From NCBI GenBank assembly GCA_020912385.1, contig CP087215.1, positions 62,001 through 126,000 of the forward strand: a DNA stretch of 64,000 nt. Reading direction: 5' to 3'. The first letter of the stretch is position 1; the number at the start of each line of letters is the position of its first letter. The translations under genes were made by a program, and so were the position numbers. The DNA comes from Neofusicoccum parvum. Taxonomy: Eukaryota; Ascomycota; Dothideomycetes; Botryosphaeriales; Botryosphaeriaceae. Of the stretch, positions 46,066 through 56,973 are shown one piece after another. The notes under the pieces were generated by a model. The model was not told the DNA's origin. It did no database searches and saw nothing but the letters and a program-made list of their open reading frames with translations.

Positions 46066-48690
46066 ATGGATGACGGATCCACGACAGTTGCCGGGCCGAA
46101 AAGACAGGACTGCCAACTTTGCGATTCGCTGGTTGATTTTAATGACCATCACCCGACCCAGGAAGAGAAACACTGGTTCTTCCACGGAGAATGCACCAAG
46201 TGTGCTCCAGCGGACGAATCCGAACAATTGCTTTGCTCCTTTTGTCAACATCTAAGAATTCGGCACCTACTGGCATGCGAGCTTGATCATCCAAAACTCG
46301 ATTGGGTCAGAGTGGTGGTCGACCTTGACTTGAAAAGGGGCCAACCACAAACATGTCCATGCTGTCGCCTCTTCAAGTGCATGTTTGCCATGAGTTTTGT
46401 TTGCATCCCTCAACATGCTCACGAAACGTCATTGTCTCGAGGCGCTCAGTTGGCCTTTCGGAAGTCAAAAGGCTTTGAGGGTGGCCCCGACCCAGGCCTA
46501 GAAGTTCTATCAGGCATCGTACGATTTCCAATTCTATGTCCCGACGCAATACGCAGGCAGCCAATGAGCTACGTGCATCAAACCATCATAGCGATCTCTT
46601 TTATAAGATGCTTCTTTCGATGGCTGAGACAAAACACGATTCCGGCTTGTTTAAATGCTAAAAGAAGAGAAATTTTCATCGAAGAGCTACCCACACAGAT
46701 GCAGATGGCTAAAATTCGGATCCAGACACATTCACGGCCTCGTCTCGAGGGAAAGCTTCCTGGAGAGGTGGTCAGTTTGGACCTGATCAAAAAGGCACTG
46801 CGAAACTGCAATTCCAAGCATGCGACTTGCCTGGAACCTCCGGTTGGAGCGCCTCCGTTGGGATTCGCGCTCATAGATGTGGAAACGCGGCAACGCTTCA
46901 ACGCAAAGAGTTGGCGTCCCTTCGTAGCTCTCAGCTACGTCTGGGGCAATCCAGGAAACATGGATCCGAAAAGGCTCAAGGCAGAAAAGTCGACAATAAA
47001 GGAGCTCGAGAAGAGGGGCAGCATCGCTGCTTCCGAGATCCCGCGGACCATTGAAGATGCAATTCAAGTCTGCAAAATGCTCGGCCAGCGCTACCTTTGG
47101 GTGGACCGCCTTTGCGTGGTTCAAGACGATCCTGAGCAAACTATGCGCCAGGTCAATGCCATGGATCAGATATACAGGTCGGCTTATCTTGTGCTCATCG
47201 TCACTGAAGGAGACATGGAGTCTGGGATACCAGGAATCCGGCGAAAAAGGCCACGACCAGAACAGACAACTATCGCGGGGCAGCGACTTGCACAAGGGTG
47301 TCTGAGTCTCGAAACAGCGGTCGATCAGTCCCGCTGGGCAACCCGCGCATGGACGTACCAAGAGGCCGTGCTCGCGAAAAGGAAACTGTTTTTCACTCCT
47401 CTTCAGGCGTACTTTGAGTGTGAACGCGAAGTCATAGGGGAGTGCGCTGGACAATATTCCTCATTCGCTTTCACAGCGCTGGTCCACTTTATACATCCCC
47501 GTGGGGCTAAGGGAGAGCCCGAGCGCCTTCACAACCTGGACGATTGGGACTGGGGCCACCACCTTGCTCAGTTTACGAGGCGCTGTCTGACCAATCCTCT
47601 AGATGTATACAATGCATTCAACGGAGTGTCGCATGCCATATACGGGGGAGAAGGCGGAATGCTATACGGCCTACCGCGAGCCGATTTTGACCCCGCACTG
47701 CTCTGGTATTGCCAATCGACTCAGAGCAACTCCCCCGATGTCTTTCGCACCACAAAAGACGAATCCCTACGGTTTCCGAGCTGGTCCTGGGCATCCGTGC
47801 GAAGAGGCGTCACCACGCCCTCCCGTTTCCTTACCACATTCCACGAGACATTAATAGAGTGGGCTCACATCTCGGATACGGTACCACATGGCCTGGTCAG
47901 AGCCAGGGAGTGGAAAAGATCTCATTCGTGGAATACGTTCACCGCTTATCCCAAACGGTCCTGGAGCGTGCCACAATTCTATCTTGCCGTTGCCTGGAGC
48001 CAGGGATGCATAGACTCTCCTTGGCCTTTCAAAGCTCTTGGCGCAATCGCATTCGATGCTCTTCGGAGGCAAATCAACTGCAAATGGCCTGAATTCTCCA
48101 ATAGGCTTGCACTTTCTCTACTCTTGCCAGAGAACGAGCTGAAGAAGATGAACAACGACGCAATCGTGCGCCAGCTACATCCAGGTGTCCTAGTAGGGCG
48201 CGCACAGATGGCCGGTTTCGGTCTGATGCGGCACGAACACCATAACGTTACGTATGGAATACCAAATGAGCATGACCTTCTGGAAATCGTCAACGAGGGT
48301 GGGCACTGCGTCGGCATGCTCTTGAGAAGAGAGCCCTTGGTAGATGCAGAGGTGTTACCCCGTCTTGGAGACAGCCCTTTATTTGAGTTCGTGGCCCTCT
48401 CTATCGGCAGCTTGGTATATCAACATCGAGCGCTGAACTGCTTGTTTCAGCGGGACCAGGACTTTCCAATGGCCCCGCCAGGCAAAGAAATATCCCTATC
48501 TAGAAAGTCCCCGGACCTAGATTTGACTTTTTTCGACAGTACCGGCAAGCCGTTAAGTGACGTTCCGGTTGTCAACGTCATGCTCATCGGACGACGTGGA
48601 CACCTAGCGTACCGGATTAGCCTCGGCTGGATTCTTCTCACAAAATGGGCCAAGGCGAAACGGGAGTTCAAGATGATATACTTGGAGTAG
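46066..48690 (+). CDS. HET-domain (heterokaryon incompatibility) protein
   Basis: An uninterrupted 874-residue frame. The HET domain is clear at about residues 275-460: FVALSYVWG, RTIEDAIQVCKMLGQRYLWVDRLCVVQDD, the MDQIYRSAYLVLIV helix and the closing WATRAWTYQEAVLAKRKLFF. The N-terminal 120 residues carry pairs of cysteines (CQLCDSL, CTKCAP, CSFC, CPCCRLF) that may bind zinc. The C-terminal 400 residues are the usual variable part of such proteins. HET proteins trigger cell death when genetically different hyphae fuse, and they can act downstream of NOD-like receptors. Its position 0.7 kb after an NLR remnant fits a former receptor/effector neighbourhood (inference). No intron, frameshift or premature stop is visible, so it is probably functional. 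Confidence 0.93.
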   Translation: MDDGSTTVAGPKRQDCQLCDSLVDFNDHHPTQEEKHWFFHGECTKCAPADESEQLLCSFCQHLRIRHLLACELDHPKLDWVRVVVDLDLKRGQPQTCPCCRLFKCMFAMSFVCIPQHAHETSLSRGAQLAFRKSKGFEGGPDPGLEVLSGIVRFPILCPDAIRRQPMSYVHQTIIAISFIRCFFRWLRQNTIPACLNAKRREIFIEELPTQMQMAKIRIQTHSRPRLEGKLPGEVVSLDLIKKALRNCNSKHATCLEPPVGAPPLGFALIDVETRQRFNAKSWRPFVALSYVWGNPGNMDPKRLKAEKSTIKELEKRGSIAASEIPRTIEDAIQVCKMLGQRYLWVDRLCVVQDDPEQTMRQVNAMDQIYRSAYLVLIVTEGDMESGIPGIRRKRPRPEQTTIAGQRLAQGCLSLETAVDQSRWATRAWTYQEAVLAKRKLFFTPLQAYFECEREVIGECAGQYSSFAFTALVHFIHPRGAKGEPERLHNLDDWDWGHHLAQFTRRCLTNPLDVYNAFNGVSHAIYGGEGGMLYGLPRADFDPALLWYCQSTQSNSPDVFRTTKDESLRFPSWSWASVRRGVTTPSRFLTTFHETLIEWAHISDTVPHGLVRAREWKRSHSWNTFTAYPKRSWSVPQFYLAVAWSQGCIDSPWPFKALGAIAFDALRRQINCKWPEFSNRLALSLLLPENELKKMNNDAIVRQLHPGVLVGRAQMAGFGLMRHEHHNVTYGIPNEHDLLEIVNEGGHCVGMLLRREPLVDAEVLPRLGDSPLFEFVALSIGSLVYQHRALNCLFQRDQDFPMAPPGKEISLSRKSPDLDLTFFDSTGKPLSDVPVVNVMLIGRRGHLAYRISLGWILLTKWAKAKREFKMIYLE

Positions 48691-48998
48691 CAGACAAGTT
48701 GTTGGCTGGGGGTATTGGCGGAAACGCTACAAGAGGCCACAGAAGTATTCCGAATCTGAACCCGCCATTTCCGCCATGGAGTTAGCCGCTTTGATTATGG
48801 AACAGGGAAAAAGCAGGGTATACCGTGCTGTACTGCTCTCTCAAGAAGTAGCAAGTTCATCAGTTAGTGCTATTCGTGCAAAGCTGATGCGAGGAATTTC
48901 AGAGGTCGTGCGAAGAATCAGCTTAGTGATGAGAGGTCGTTGCTTCGAAATTTAAAACAAACACCGTTCTTTCGTCTTCGTCTTCCAGTGGAAAGATC
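48691..48998. other. Convergent spacer
   Basis: About 310 bases between the HET stop and the 3' end of the degenerate DUF7924-type gene. Nothing else seen. Confidence 0.5.
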
Positions 48999-49838
48999 TC
49001 AACCATACGACAGCACGGAACCAAAAATCCACCCAACTTTATTCCTTTTAGGAGTAGGCTGTTCTTCAGGCTGCTCCATCGCACCTCGCCCATTTATCCC
49101 ATGATCGCCGCCATCCCCATCCAAGCTCATGGCTTCCGGCCTTACCGTCGCCTCAGACAGACCATCCATCTGATCCACCGAAACCGCAGGCGCCGGCGCG
49201 CCCCCTTGCACAGCTGTCGCCGGCAAATGTCTGTCCTTTCGCCTTTGATGACGGGGTAGTAAGCATGCCAGGCCACCTGGCTGTGGTTGTAGGAGACCGA
49301 GAACGCCAGGAGTTGGCCGTCGACGTCGCTCTCCCGCTTCGCCATCCGAAAAAGGTCGACCATGGCCTGGACGGCCACGTAGATGTTGTGGGCGTTTTTA
49401 TTTTCGGCGAAATCGAGGCTCTGCTGCCACGACTTGGCCTTGCAGGTGAGGAAAGGGAAGTGCATGAGGGTCGTGGGCACGAGAACCGTCTTTTCACTGG
49501 ATAGGACGTCCAGTTTTCTCCTCTGCTCCTCCGTAAAGGCGGACAGTGAGAACCCTGCGCAGTAGTCGGGTCTCGGAGTGCCGAATCCAGGAAGCGCTTG
49601 CGGCTGTTTGGCCCACTGCTCGTTCCAAAAGTTTGCAAACAGGTCGTACTTTTCTGCCAGCTCTTTTTCGTCCAAATGCAGTTTCGCCAGCTCCTCCGCT
49701 TCCGGGCAAACGAGATCCTGCAGGGCTATGATAACGGCCATTTCGTTCTTGTTCTGTAACCGTGGAAGCTTCACTTGGAGCACCTTGGCCTGGAATCGAC
49801 CATCGTTGGTTCCCACGCCGCGGCCGCTTTAGCCGAGG
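48999..49838 (-). pseudogene. Degenerate DUF7924-type gene
   Basis: The core (49816-49230) reads RPDYCAGFSLSAFTEEQ, LMHFPFLTCKAKSW, NAHNIYVAVQAMVDLFRMAKRE and LLAFSVSYNHSQVAWHAYYPVIKGE, in the order typical of fungal DUF7924 proteins, whose function is unknown (resemblance judged by eye). The core frame has no ATG, and a stop precedes GVGTNDGRF at about 49828. A possible upstream exon (about 49912-50093, ending SRDHGMSALRA) would need a poor splice site. After KGERT the frame must shift to reach the basic C-terminus TPKRNKVGWIFGSV (stop at 48999). The missing start, weak splice site and frame shift suggest a decayed copy, although an unusual gene structure cannot be excluded. Confidence 0.6.
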
Positions 49839-49841
49839 CAT

Positions 49842-50768
49842 GGTGGGCGGGCAGGTGAAAAAGAGCGGAGAGAGAAAGAGGCTCTGCTGAGGTACGGGTC
49901 AGAACACGGCTCTCAGCGCAGACATGCCGTGATCCCGGGAGCCCGGAACGTCGTCGTGGATCGGGGTCGGCTCGGCTCGCTCACGTAGCTGGAAATGCCT
50001 CGGTTCCGGCTGATCATGCGCCTTTTGAGACGACCGTTGGCGCTTATGCAGGCTAGTCGGCTCTACCCGCGCACTCCTGAGCGCTAAATTCAACGTCTCG
50101 ATTCATGCATCCCGATGGGAGGGCACATACCACGTACGTGTAGGTGGACAGGGCGGAGGCACGGACGGACCGTCCCGCGGCGCATTGTTACCCAGACCAC
50201 CTTTGCACCCTGGTCACTTACTGGCAGGGAATAGTCCATCTATTCTATCTATTCGTTGCATTTTACTCGTTTCACGCGTTTTTCACCGCCACTACTACAA
50301 CTGATACTAAGTATGCCATGAAAAACCACCCACTTAGAGGAGTACTAAATAAAAGACTATATAGATAATTTTATAAGATACTACCCGTAAGATATACCGA
50401 ATACGTAAAGCCGAGAAAATAGGTAGAACGCGCACAGCGCGTATGATGCTAATTTAGTGATATCGCTTCCCTTCCCGCAACACCAGCGGCTATGTCGTCC
50501 TTACAAACAAACTGTAAGTCCTAGCGCCTAAGAATGCATTGTTCATCACTTGGTCTCATCATCCACGCCAACCCACTGCCTGCCAGCCTTCACGCCCCTA
50601 CTGGCCGCTCGACCGCTTGCTTGCTCTTGCGCTGGCCCCACACCAGCACGGCAGAGGCCCCAATCTCCCACGGACGCCGGTACACGGCGGAGGCGATCTG
50701 CAAGCCGAGCGGCCAAGCAGCCCCAAACAACCACGAACGAGTGTCTTATTGCCCCGCACCCCCATCGT
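49842..50768. other. Spacer with AT-rich patch
   Basis: Apart from the possible upstream DUF7924 exon at about 49912-50093, no gene is seen. Positions 50300-50420 are markedly AT-rich (ATAAAAGACTATATAG and similar), unlike the GC-rich flanks. Confidence 0.45.
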
Positions 50769-53028
50769 TCACCCGCCGCCGCCCTCCCCACCAAACCTCC
50801 CCTTCAGCCCCGCCCACGCAACCTCGGCCTGCCGCCACGCCTCGGCCGGCGCGCCCTCCAGCCTCTCCATCTCGGCCTTGTCCCGCTCCTCCAGGGCGGC
50901 GAGCCCGCCCCTGATGCTCTCCCTGACCGCCTCCATGTCCTTCAGCCGCGCCACCCTCGCATCGTCCCGGCGCCGCACCTCGCGCAGCCCGCGCGCGCAC
51001 GCCTCCAGGTCGCGCACGGTGCCGTCGATGCCGAGGCGCTGCAGCGACGCGATGGTCGACTCGACGTTCTCGATGGCGCCGGGCAGCTGTGCGTCGCGCG
51101 CGGTGTACGCGGCCAGCTCGGTCGTGACGTTCGGCCCGCTGGCGAGCGCGTCGAGCAGCGCGTACGCGCCTTCGTACGACCGGGCGCGGGTGCGGAGGCG
51201 GGCGAGGTCGGCGTTGTGGCGGGTGCGCGTGGTGGCGAGGTGGGTTTCGAGGTGGGTGAAGAAGGCGGCGATGCTGAGGGGGATGATCATCGGCGGGACG
51301 AGGGCGGCGGTGATGATGGGTGGTCGTTTCGCGGCGGCGGATGTGCCGCCTCTGACAAAGGCGGCGAGAGCGTGGCGCCAGAAGAAAGGGTCGGTTTCGG
51401 CGCTGGAGGGGTGTGGCACGCTGCTGGCGATGATGTGGATTGCGGTGACTAGGCATGTGATGGGCTCGTCCTGGGGGTCGGGTGGCGAGGCGACGGGAAC
51501 GCGGGTCATGCGCCAAGACTGCGCGTCTTTGGTGTTGAGAGATGCCTCGAGAAAGCGTTCGGTGGCCATCTGGGTTGTGTTGAGCGCTGAGGATGGTCCG
51601 TAGAATGTGGCCTCCTTGTGTTTTGGGTTGATGGTCGCGACTGACCACCTGCCACCGAGATAGAATGGGAGAATGAAAGAATCATAGTTGTTCAAGAGGA
51701 ACGGCAAATGGAGTGGAGGATGGACCGATGCCGCGGTGATTGGCTCATGTACGACTTGGGAAGCGCTGGAAAAGTCAGCGACGGCAACAAGCAGCGGGGT
51801 CGAGGCCTACTTGGCGCAGCAGAAATCCTGGAGCAGCTGGTGGAAGACGTGAGGCGGAAGTGTCTCGCAGCTTTCAAGACGTCTCAAAGCTTCGGACCGG
51901 TCGTATTGACTGTCCTTAACCGCGGCCCGCACGGCTTTCTCGCTCAGCACTGCCGGCGCCGACACACAGTCCTCGGTGTCATCGAAACTGTCCATGGGCG
52001 TTTTGCCAGGTGTGGGCGGAGGCACGCCGTTGCCAGTGGCGTGGGCGGGCAATGGGTCTGCTCTCTGCGGCCGTGTGGAGTCTTGCTGTGCCGGGGTCTG
52101 GACGCGTGTCGTCTGGCCCTCTGTCGCCCTGTGCTGTGGCCGTGGCTCCTGCTGGTTCTGCTGCCGGCGCTCCAGCTCTCTTTCTATGGATGCGGCCCGT
52201 GGCACCGACGCTCTGTCCGACTCGTATCCCGTCTCGTTCTCCAAGTCGGGATCGATGGGAATGCCGCGTGAGCTCTCCGCATATGCCGTGCTTGCCCCGC
52301 TTGTCCCTGACGCGCTGCTCCGTTGCCTCTTGTGCGGCGTCTCTGCCGGCGTCTCGGCGGTCCTCTTCCTCACGCTGGCGGCAGCGGGGACAACGGTGAC
52401 GGTGACGGTGGGGGATGCGGGGGCGGCGGGGACGGCGGGGGCTGCGGGGGCGGCGGGGGCTGCGGGGACGGCGGAGACAGCGGGACGGGCGGCGGCGCCT
52501 CCAAGGGCTTCAATGGCGCGGTCCACGTCGCTCGGGGCCCAGGCGCGGTCTCGCGACACTCCGCGGAGCGGCAGGTCGATGGCGGTGCCGTGGATGCGGG
52601 CAAGCCTCGCGCGGCTCAGCTCGACGTGGGCGGTCCCGAAGTCGACGTTCGGCATCTGGGCCAGGCGGCACAGCTTGGCGAAGAAGTCGCGCGACCGGCT
52701 GTCGAAGGCGGCGTCGAGCACGGTGGGCGCGACGCGCCAGAGGCGGCACAGCTGGGCCTTGACGCGCACGAGGCGGGTGTTGTTCGCGGGGGCTGGAGCA
52801 GGCGCGGCATCGCTGGCGGACGCGGCGGCGGCGGTGGGCGGCGGGCTGGGGCTGCAAGGTCAGCGGCGGTGGGACGGGCGAGCTGCGAGAGCGGCGGCCG
52901 TACGTGGTTGGGGCGGGCGCGGGGGCGCGGGCGGCGGCGTCGACCTCGAAGGCGTCGCCGAGCGGGCCATGCGGGCCGGCCATGGCTACGACGATGTGGT
53001 CGGCCTCGTCATCGCTCATGTCCTGCAT
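50769..53028 (-). CDS. Ulp1/C48-like protease-fold protein, probably inactive
   Basis: Exons 53028-52904, 52851-51811 and 51765-50769 join through introns of 52 nt (GTACGG/CAG) and 45 nt (GTAGGC/CAG) into 720 residues in a single frame. The N-terminal half is Pro/Ala/Val-rich and disordered around a short conserved block (VDFGTAHVELSRARLARIHG and DLPLRGVSRDRAW). After residue 390 comes a segment like the SUMO-protease (C48) core: FILPFYLGGRWSVATINP and EATFYGPS, then a proline-rich stretch and EPITCLVTAIHIIA. In active C48 enzymes these read HW, YDS and DCG. Here the His is Arg and the Asp is Gly, and only the Cys remains. The C-terminus is an Ala/Arg/Glu-rich helix suited to a coiled coil. 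The assignment is moderate. Confidence 0.68.
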
Positions 53029-54654
53029 TGGGACGGGCTGGCCAGAAGTTGGCGGTCGGCGGCGGCGGCGCGGCGACGCCAGGACGCGGCGAGCAGAGCC
53101 TGAGGCGGCCGTCACGCTAACGCCTTTGGGCCTCGCGCTCTTGGTGGCCGCCGACGATCATCCGGGGCCCTGAACAGCTCCTGCCTGCCACAGCAAGAGA
53201 ACCGTTTCCTCTTCTCCAACCGCTCCCACAACGACGGCGGCGAGTCAACAGAGCCCGGGAGCCGACACGCTACTGAATTCCAGGCCTATTTGGGACAAGA
53301 TACTTCGCCAACTCACCCATTCCCACAATGGCAATCGCCTCCAGCGCACAGTCCTCGGTATCCTGGACGAGCGGCATCGTGTCAAGTGTTGGATGATGGT
53401 CGCCTGGTTTGCATGCTTTTCTCAAAAATCATGCGGCAAATAGGGTGACTCGACGAAGAGAGCACGCCAAGGCTGAAGTTTGCGAACGAAACCCTGGAAG
53501 GGGGACACGGAGACTAACAACACCGTAAAAGGAAAAGGCTTCGGAATATCTGATAGACGAGGAACGATGGGAAATGCCTGAGGTTCAAGACTTCCAGATC
53601 ATGTGATTTCCCGACGGGGCAATCGGTTTCGGCCTCGTCGGGCCGCTCGGGCCGTTCCGTATCCAACTCCGCTTTGATCCTTCCAGGTCGCCATCGTCGA
53701 TAAGGCCGCCGAGAAAGGGATGTTCTGTCATGTTCGACTTCGGATGCTCGTGCCGTCAAAAGTGTGTCCGAGATGCTCTCATGACACACGGCCCGGAGAC
53801 CCAACCTGATAGCATGAAGGCAGAGCGGTGCGATCAGGGATGGAATCTTTCCTTCCGCGGTTCCGACGACAACATCGTAACGGAGAAGCTCATGGCGGTA
53901 ACGGGGGTCACTTCCATTCCAAATCTGCGGCTCATAGGCAAATTCTGGGACGTGGTCACCCATCTAAGTGACTCACATGCCGGCTACAGCAAAGGCGACC
54001 ACATCTCACTCCTCAAGCCTGAGGTTGACGACAAGAGGTCCGTTCGTTCCTTCCCTTCCCATCCCCCATCTACCACCACCAACCTCCACTCACTCACTCA
54101 CGCCCCCGCAGCGTCTTCTGCGCGAACTCAGGCCTCGACGTCGTCACTCTCACTGACTTCTGGCCCAAACTCCTCTCCGGCAACGTCCGCGTAGTCCGGG
54201 TCCTACTCCTCCTCCTCTTCCTCCTCCTCCTCCGGCCACCCTCGATGCCGCCGCCGACCTGACCATCACCCAAAAGCTCCCCTTTATCGCCGCGCTGCCC
54301 GCCCTCAGGAACCCGCACACCAACGCCCGGCACTTGATGCTTCTGTACCTTTACATCGTATCAATCAAGCACTTCCAACAACAGCTACGCCTGCAAGGTC
54401 ACCAGAAATGACTACCCGCCCATCGGTGAAATGTTATCAGCGGCCTTACAGGATAGTACTAGTTCGAATTCCGACACACTTCGATTCACATTGTGAAGCC
54501 AACACCCCTGCCTTGCCTCCTATCCAGGAGCCGATCACAGTCTGAAAAGCAAGAACGGAACATCCTGCACTCTGGGAGTGCTTTTCATCAACCTCCCGCA
54601 CGACTCATCACAGAGAAAAACGGTCGGAATCAGGTGATCACATGCCACGCCCGA
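53029..54654. other. Intergenic stretch with a possible gene fragment
   Basis: 1.6 kb upstream of both neighbours. Between 53940 and 54330 on the plus strand there is coding-like sequence: joining across a GTCCGT/CAG intron (about 54041-54108) gives DDKRVFCANSGLDVVTLTDFW. Further on, LDAAADLTITQKLPFIAAL is readable in another frame after a CT-rich microsatellite (54196-54236). I cannot name the family. It looks like a broken gene fragment rather than a gene. Confidence 0.4.
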
Positions 54655-56973
54655 ATGCTGTCGACAGCCACATCACGACCCGACGACCGCATTGCCTCCG
54701 AAGACAACGCAGCCGCCGTCGCGACTTTCGCTGCGAGTTTGGATGCGCTGAGCCCTACCGTTGTGCTGCGCGCCCCGGTAAGCCGAACGTGGCCTGTCGT
54801 CCCACCCCTTCCCCCCCTTGCCTGCCCACACAATCAGCAAGGAAAGAGAAAGGATCCAGCTCACGGTGCAAGACAGAACCTACATCGCGCGCTCCTGTCA
54901 TTCTTCGCACGGGGCACCAAGGACGAATTCCTGCGCTTCGAGCCCTCGTCATTCGCGCCCTCGCCCGCCGCAAACACCCGCCACACACCGCAGGCCAGCA
55001 ACGGCGCCGACGCGGTCCGCACCGCCTCCGATGGTGCCGCTCCAGCCACCCGGCCTCGTCATCGTAGCAAGGCTGCAGTCGTCCCGCACGAGCGACGCAG
55101 CGTCCCTCGCGGCGCCGGCGCCGCTGTTGCCTCCTCGACCGTGACTGCCGCGAGCCGTGACGGCAGCGTCGCCGCGCACGCGGACAGCGGTTCCCGCAGC
55201 CCAGATGGCGGCGCGAGCTCGGCGGCCCGCCGACCAGCGGACAGGAAGCGGAAGAGGAACCGCGAGGTCCCGGATGCCAAGCTGGTCGAGCAGGCGGTGG
55301 GCAGCCTCAGCCAGCAGCAGCTGCCGGCGGAGCCGCCGCTGGAGAAGATCCGGAGGACGAGCATGTGGGATCTCGATCGCCTGCTGGACCGAGCGGTGGC
55401 CGGCGCTGTTGAAACGCAGGCGAGAGGGATTTCGGCCGTGAGCGTGATCGGGTCGATGGTCAGGGAGCATGGTGGCGACGAGGATGAGTTTGTCCGTGCG
55501 GGCCGCATACTTGGGCTTTTCGTCCTTCATTTCTACGAGAGCTTTGAGAGGTCGATTCGCGGCCGCTCGGCTAAGGACCGCGGTGGTCGGGCGTCGACCA
55601 AAGCGTATGCCGAGTTGTCAGAGATGATCAACGAAAAGGCGGAGGAGCTGAAACGCAAGAATTGTGAGACTAAGAAGCTGATGATTCTTGCGATAGAGCT
55701 GGGGCTTGGCCGTATCATCGAGATAAGCCAAAAAGGTTCAAATGTGTAAGTCTACAACCTTTCACATCGGGAACGCGCTGTGACTCTATCCCTAGTTGGA
55801 AAAGGTTGAGCTTCGTGGATCTCAAGGTGACAATCAGGAGGTTGGCTCAAACTATGAAGCCGGAGGATGAGGCAAGCCGGTCCCGATGGGATTTCGAGAT
55901 GGCCAAGTTTTTGGTCATCTTCCTTTCGAAAGCAGGTGTGAAGCCCTCGGAGCTGGCTGAGATGGAAACAAGCCTCACCAAAGCCATCGGCCAACATCTG
56001 GACATGGATCGCCTACGACAAGATCAGATCTACGCAAATGCACTTGACCCGTGTAAGAAAAGACGCCATGCGGATTATAAGCGTCGATCAAAGCGGGCTC
56101 GGCTCGAGCGGGACTTCGCTTCCGTGGAACAATCAGATGCGCGATCCGCTGTCACTGTTTTGGAGGCAGATATCCGATTCGCGAATGACGACTCCTTGGA
56201 TTCTGAGACACCATACTCACGGGACTCAGAAACTGGAAGTACATTTGAAACCGATAACGAGGCTCCCGAGGAGGCGCAGCTGATGCAAGATTCGCGGGAG
56301 GACGCAGGCATCTCAGATCAAGCTCCATGTCATTCGACTAATCATCCAGAGGCCACCATGGCCAGCCAAGCCAGGGCCAGGCATTGCACTACAGAGTTGC
56401 TTTCATTTCCAACCAATCAGCTGAACCCTGCAACAATGTTCGCGGGTCACAATTTGGCGAGCTCAATCGAGTCTCGCGTTGGCAGTGAGGGACTTTGGGA
56501 TGGTGAGTGTGACCTCATAAATTTTTATATATCCCCCCAGCCATTAACTATAACATCGTATAGAAGAGCAACTTGCTCTCTCTTTTCAGCCACCTCATGG
56601 TGCTGACCGTCAGCACCATGGAGGACTTCACGAACATATACCAAATTTTCTTCATCACGAACCACTCGTTCGTGCTATGGAAGCTGCAACGACAGATTGC
56701 GGTGCATCTATCAATTGCGGTCATTATCAAAGTAAGCAATAATTTCAATAATGGAAGCCTGATACCGAAAACTTACTCGTTGGAGATGCCCCCGATGAGT
56801 TTTCAACAGAGAACAATAACTTCTATTACCTACCGAGCTGCTCAAATGAGCCCGCCGGCATCCCTCTAGTAGGTAGTGTAACACACTACCCCTCTTTTAT
56901 TTTTCCCCGGGCGTCATACGGAGCCTCCCAGCCCGAATATAATACGGCGGGCCCTCGATCTGGGGAATGGTAG
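54655..56973 (+). CDS. Hypothetical nuclear-type protein, 717 residues
   Basis: Exons 54655-55745, 55796-56502, 56564-56731 and 56786-56973 join through introns of 50, 61 and 54 nt (GTAAGT/TAG, GTGAGT/TAG and GTAAGC/GAG). All phases agree, and the last two exons, too short to stand out alone, continue the frame to the TAG at 56971. An additional 60-nt in-frame intron at 54778-54837 (GTAAGC/CAG) is possible and would shorten the product by 20 residues. The N-terminus is Ala/Ser/Arg-rich. A helical region at about 210-470 contains KLVEQAVGSLSQQQLP, MWDLDRLLDRAVAGAV and KAYAELSEMINEKAEEL. A basic run (KKRRHADYKRRSKRARLE) looks like a nuclear localisation signal and is followed by an acidic tail. 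No known domain is recognised. Confidence 0.72.
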
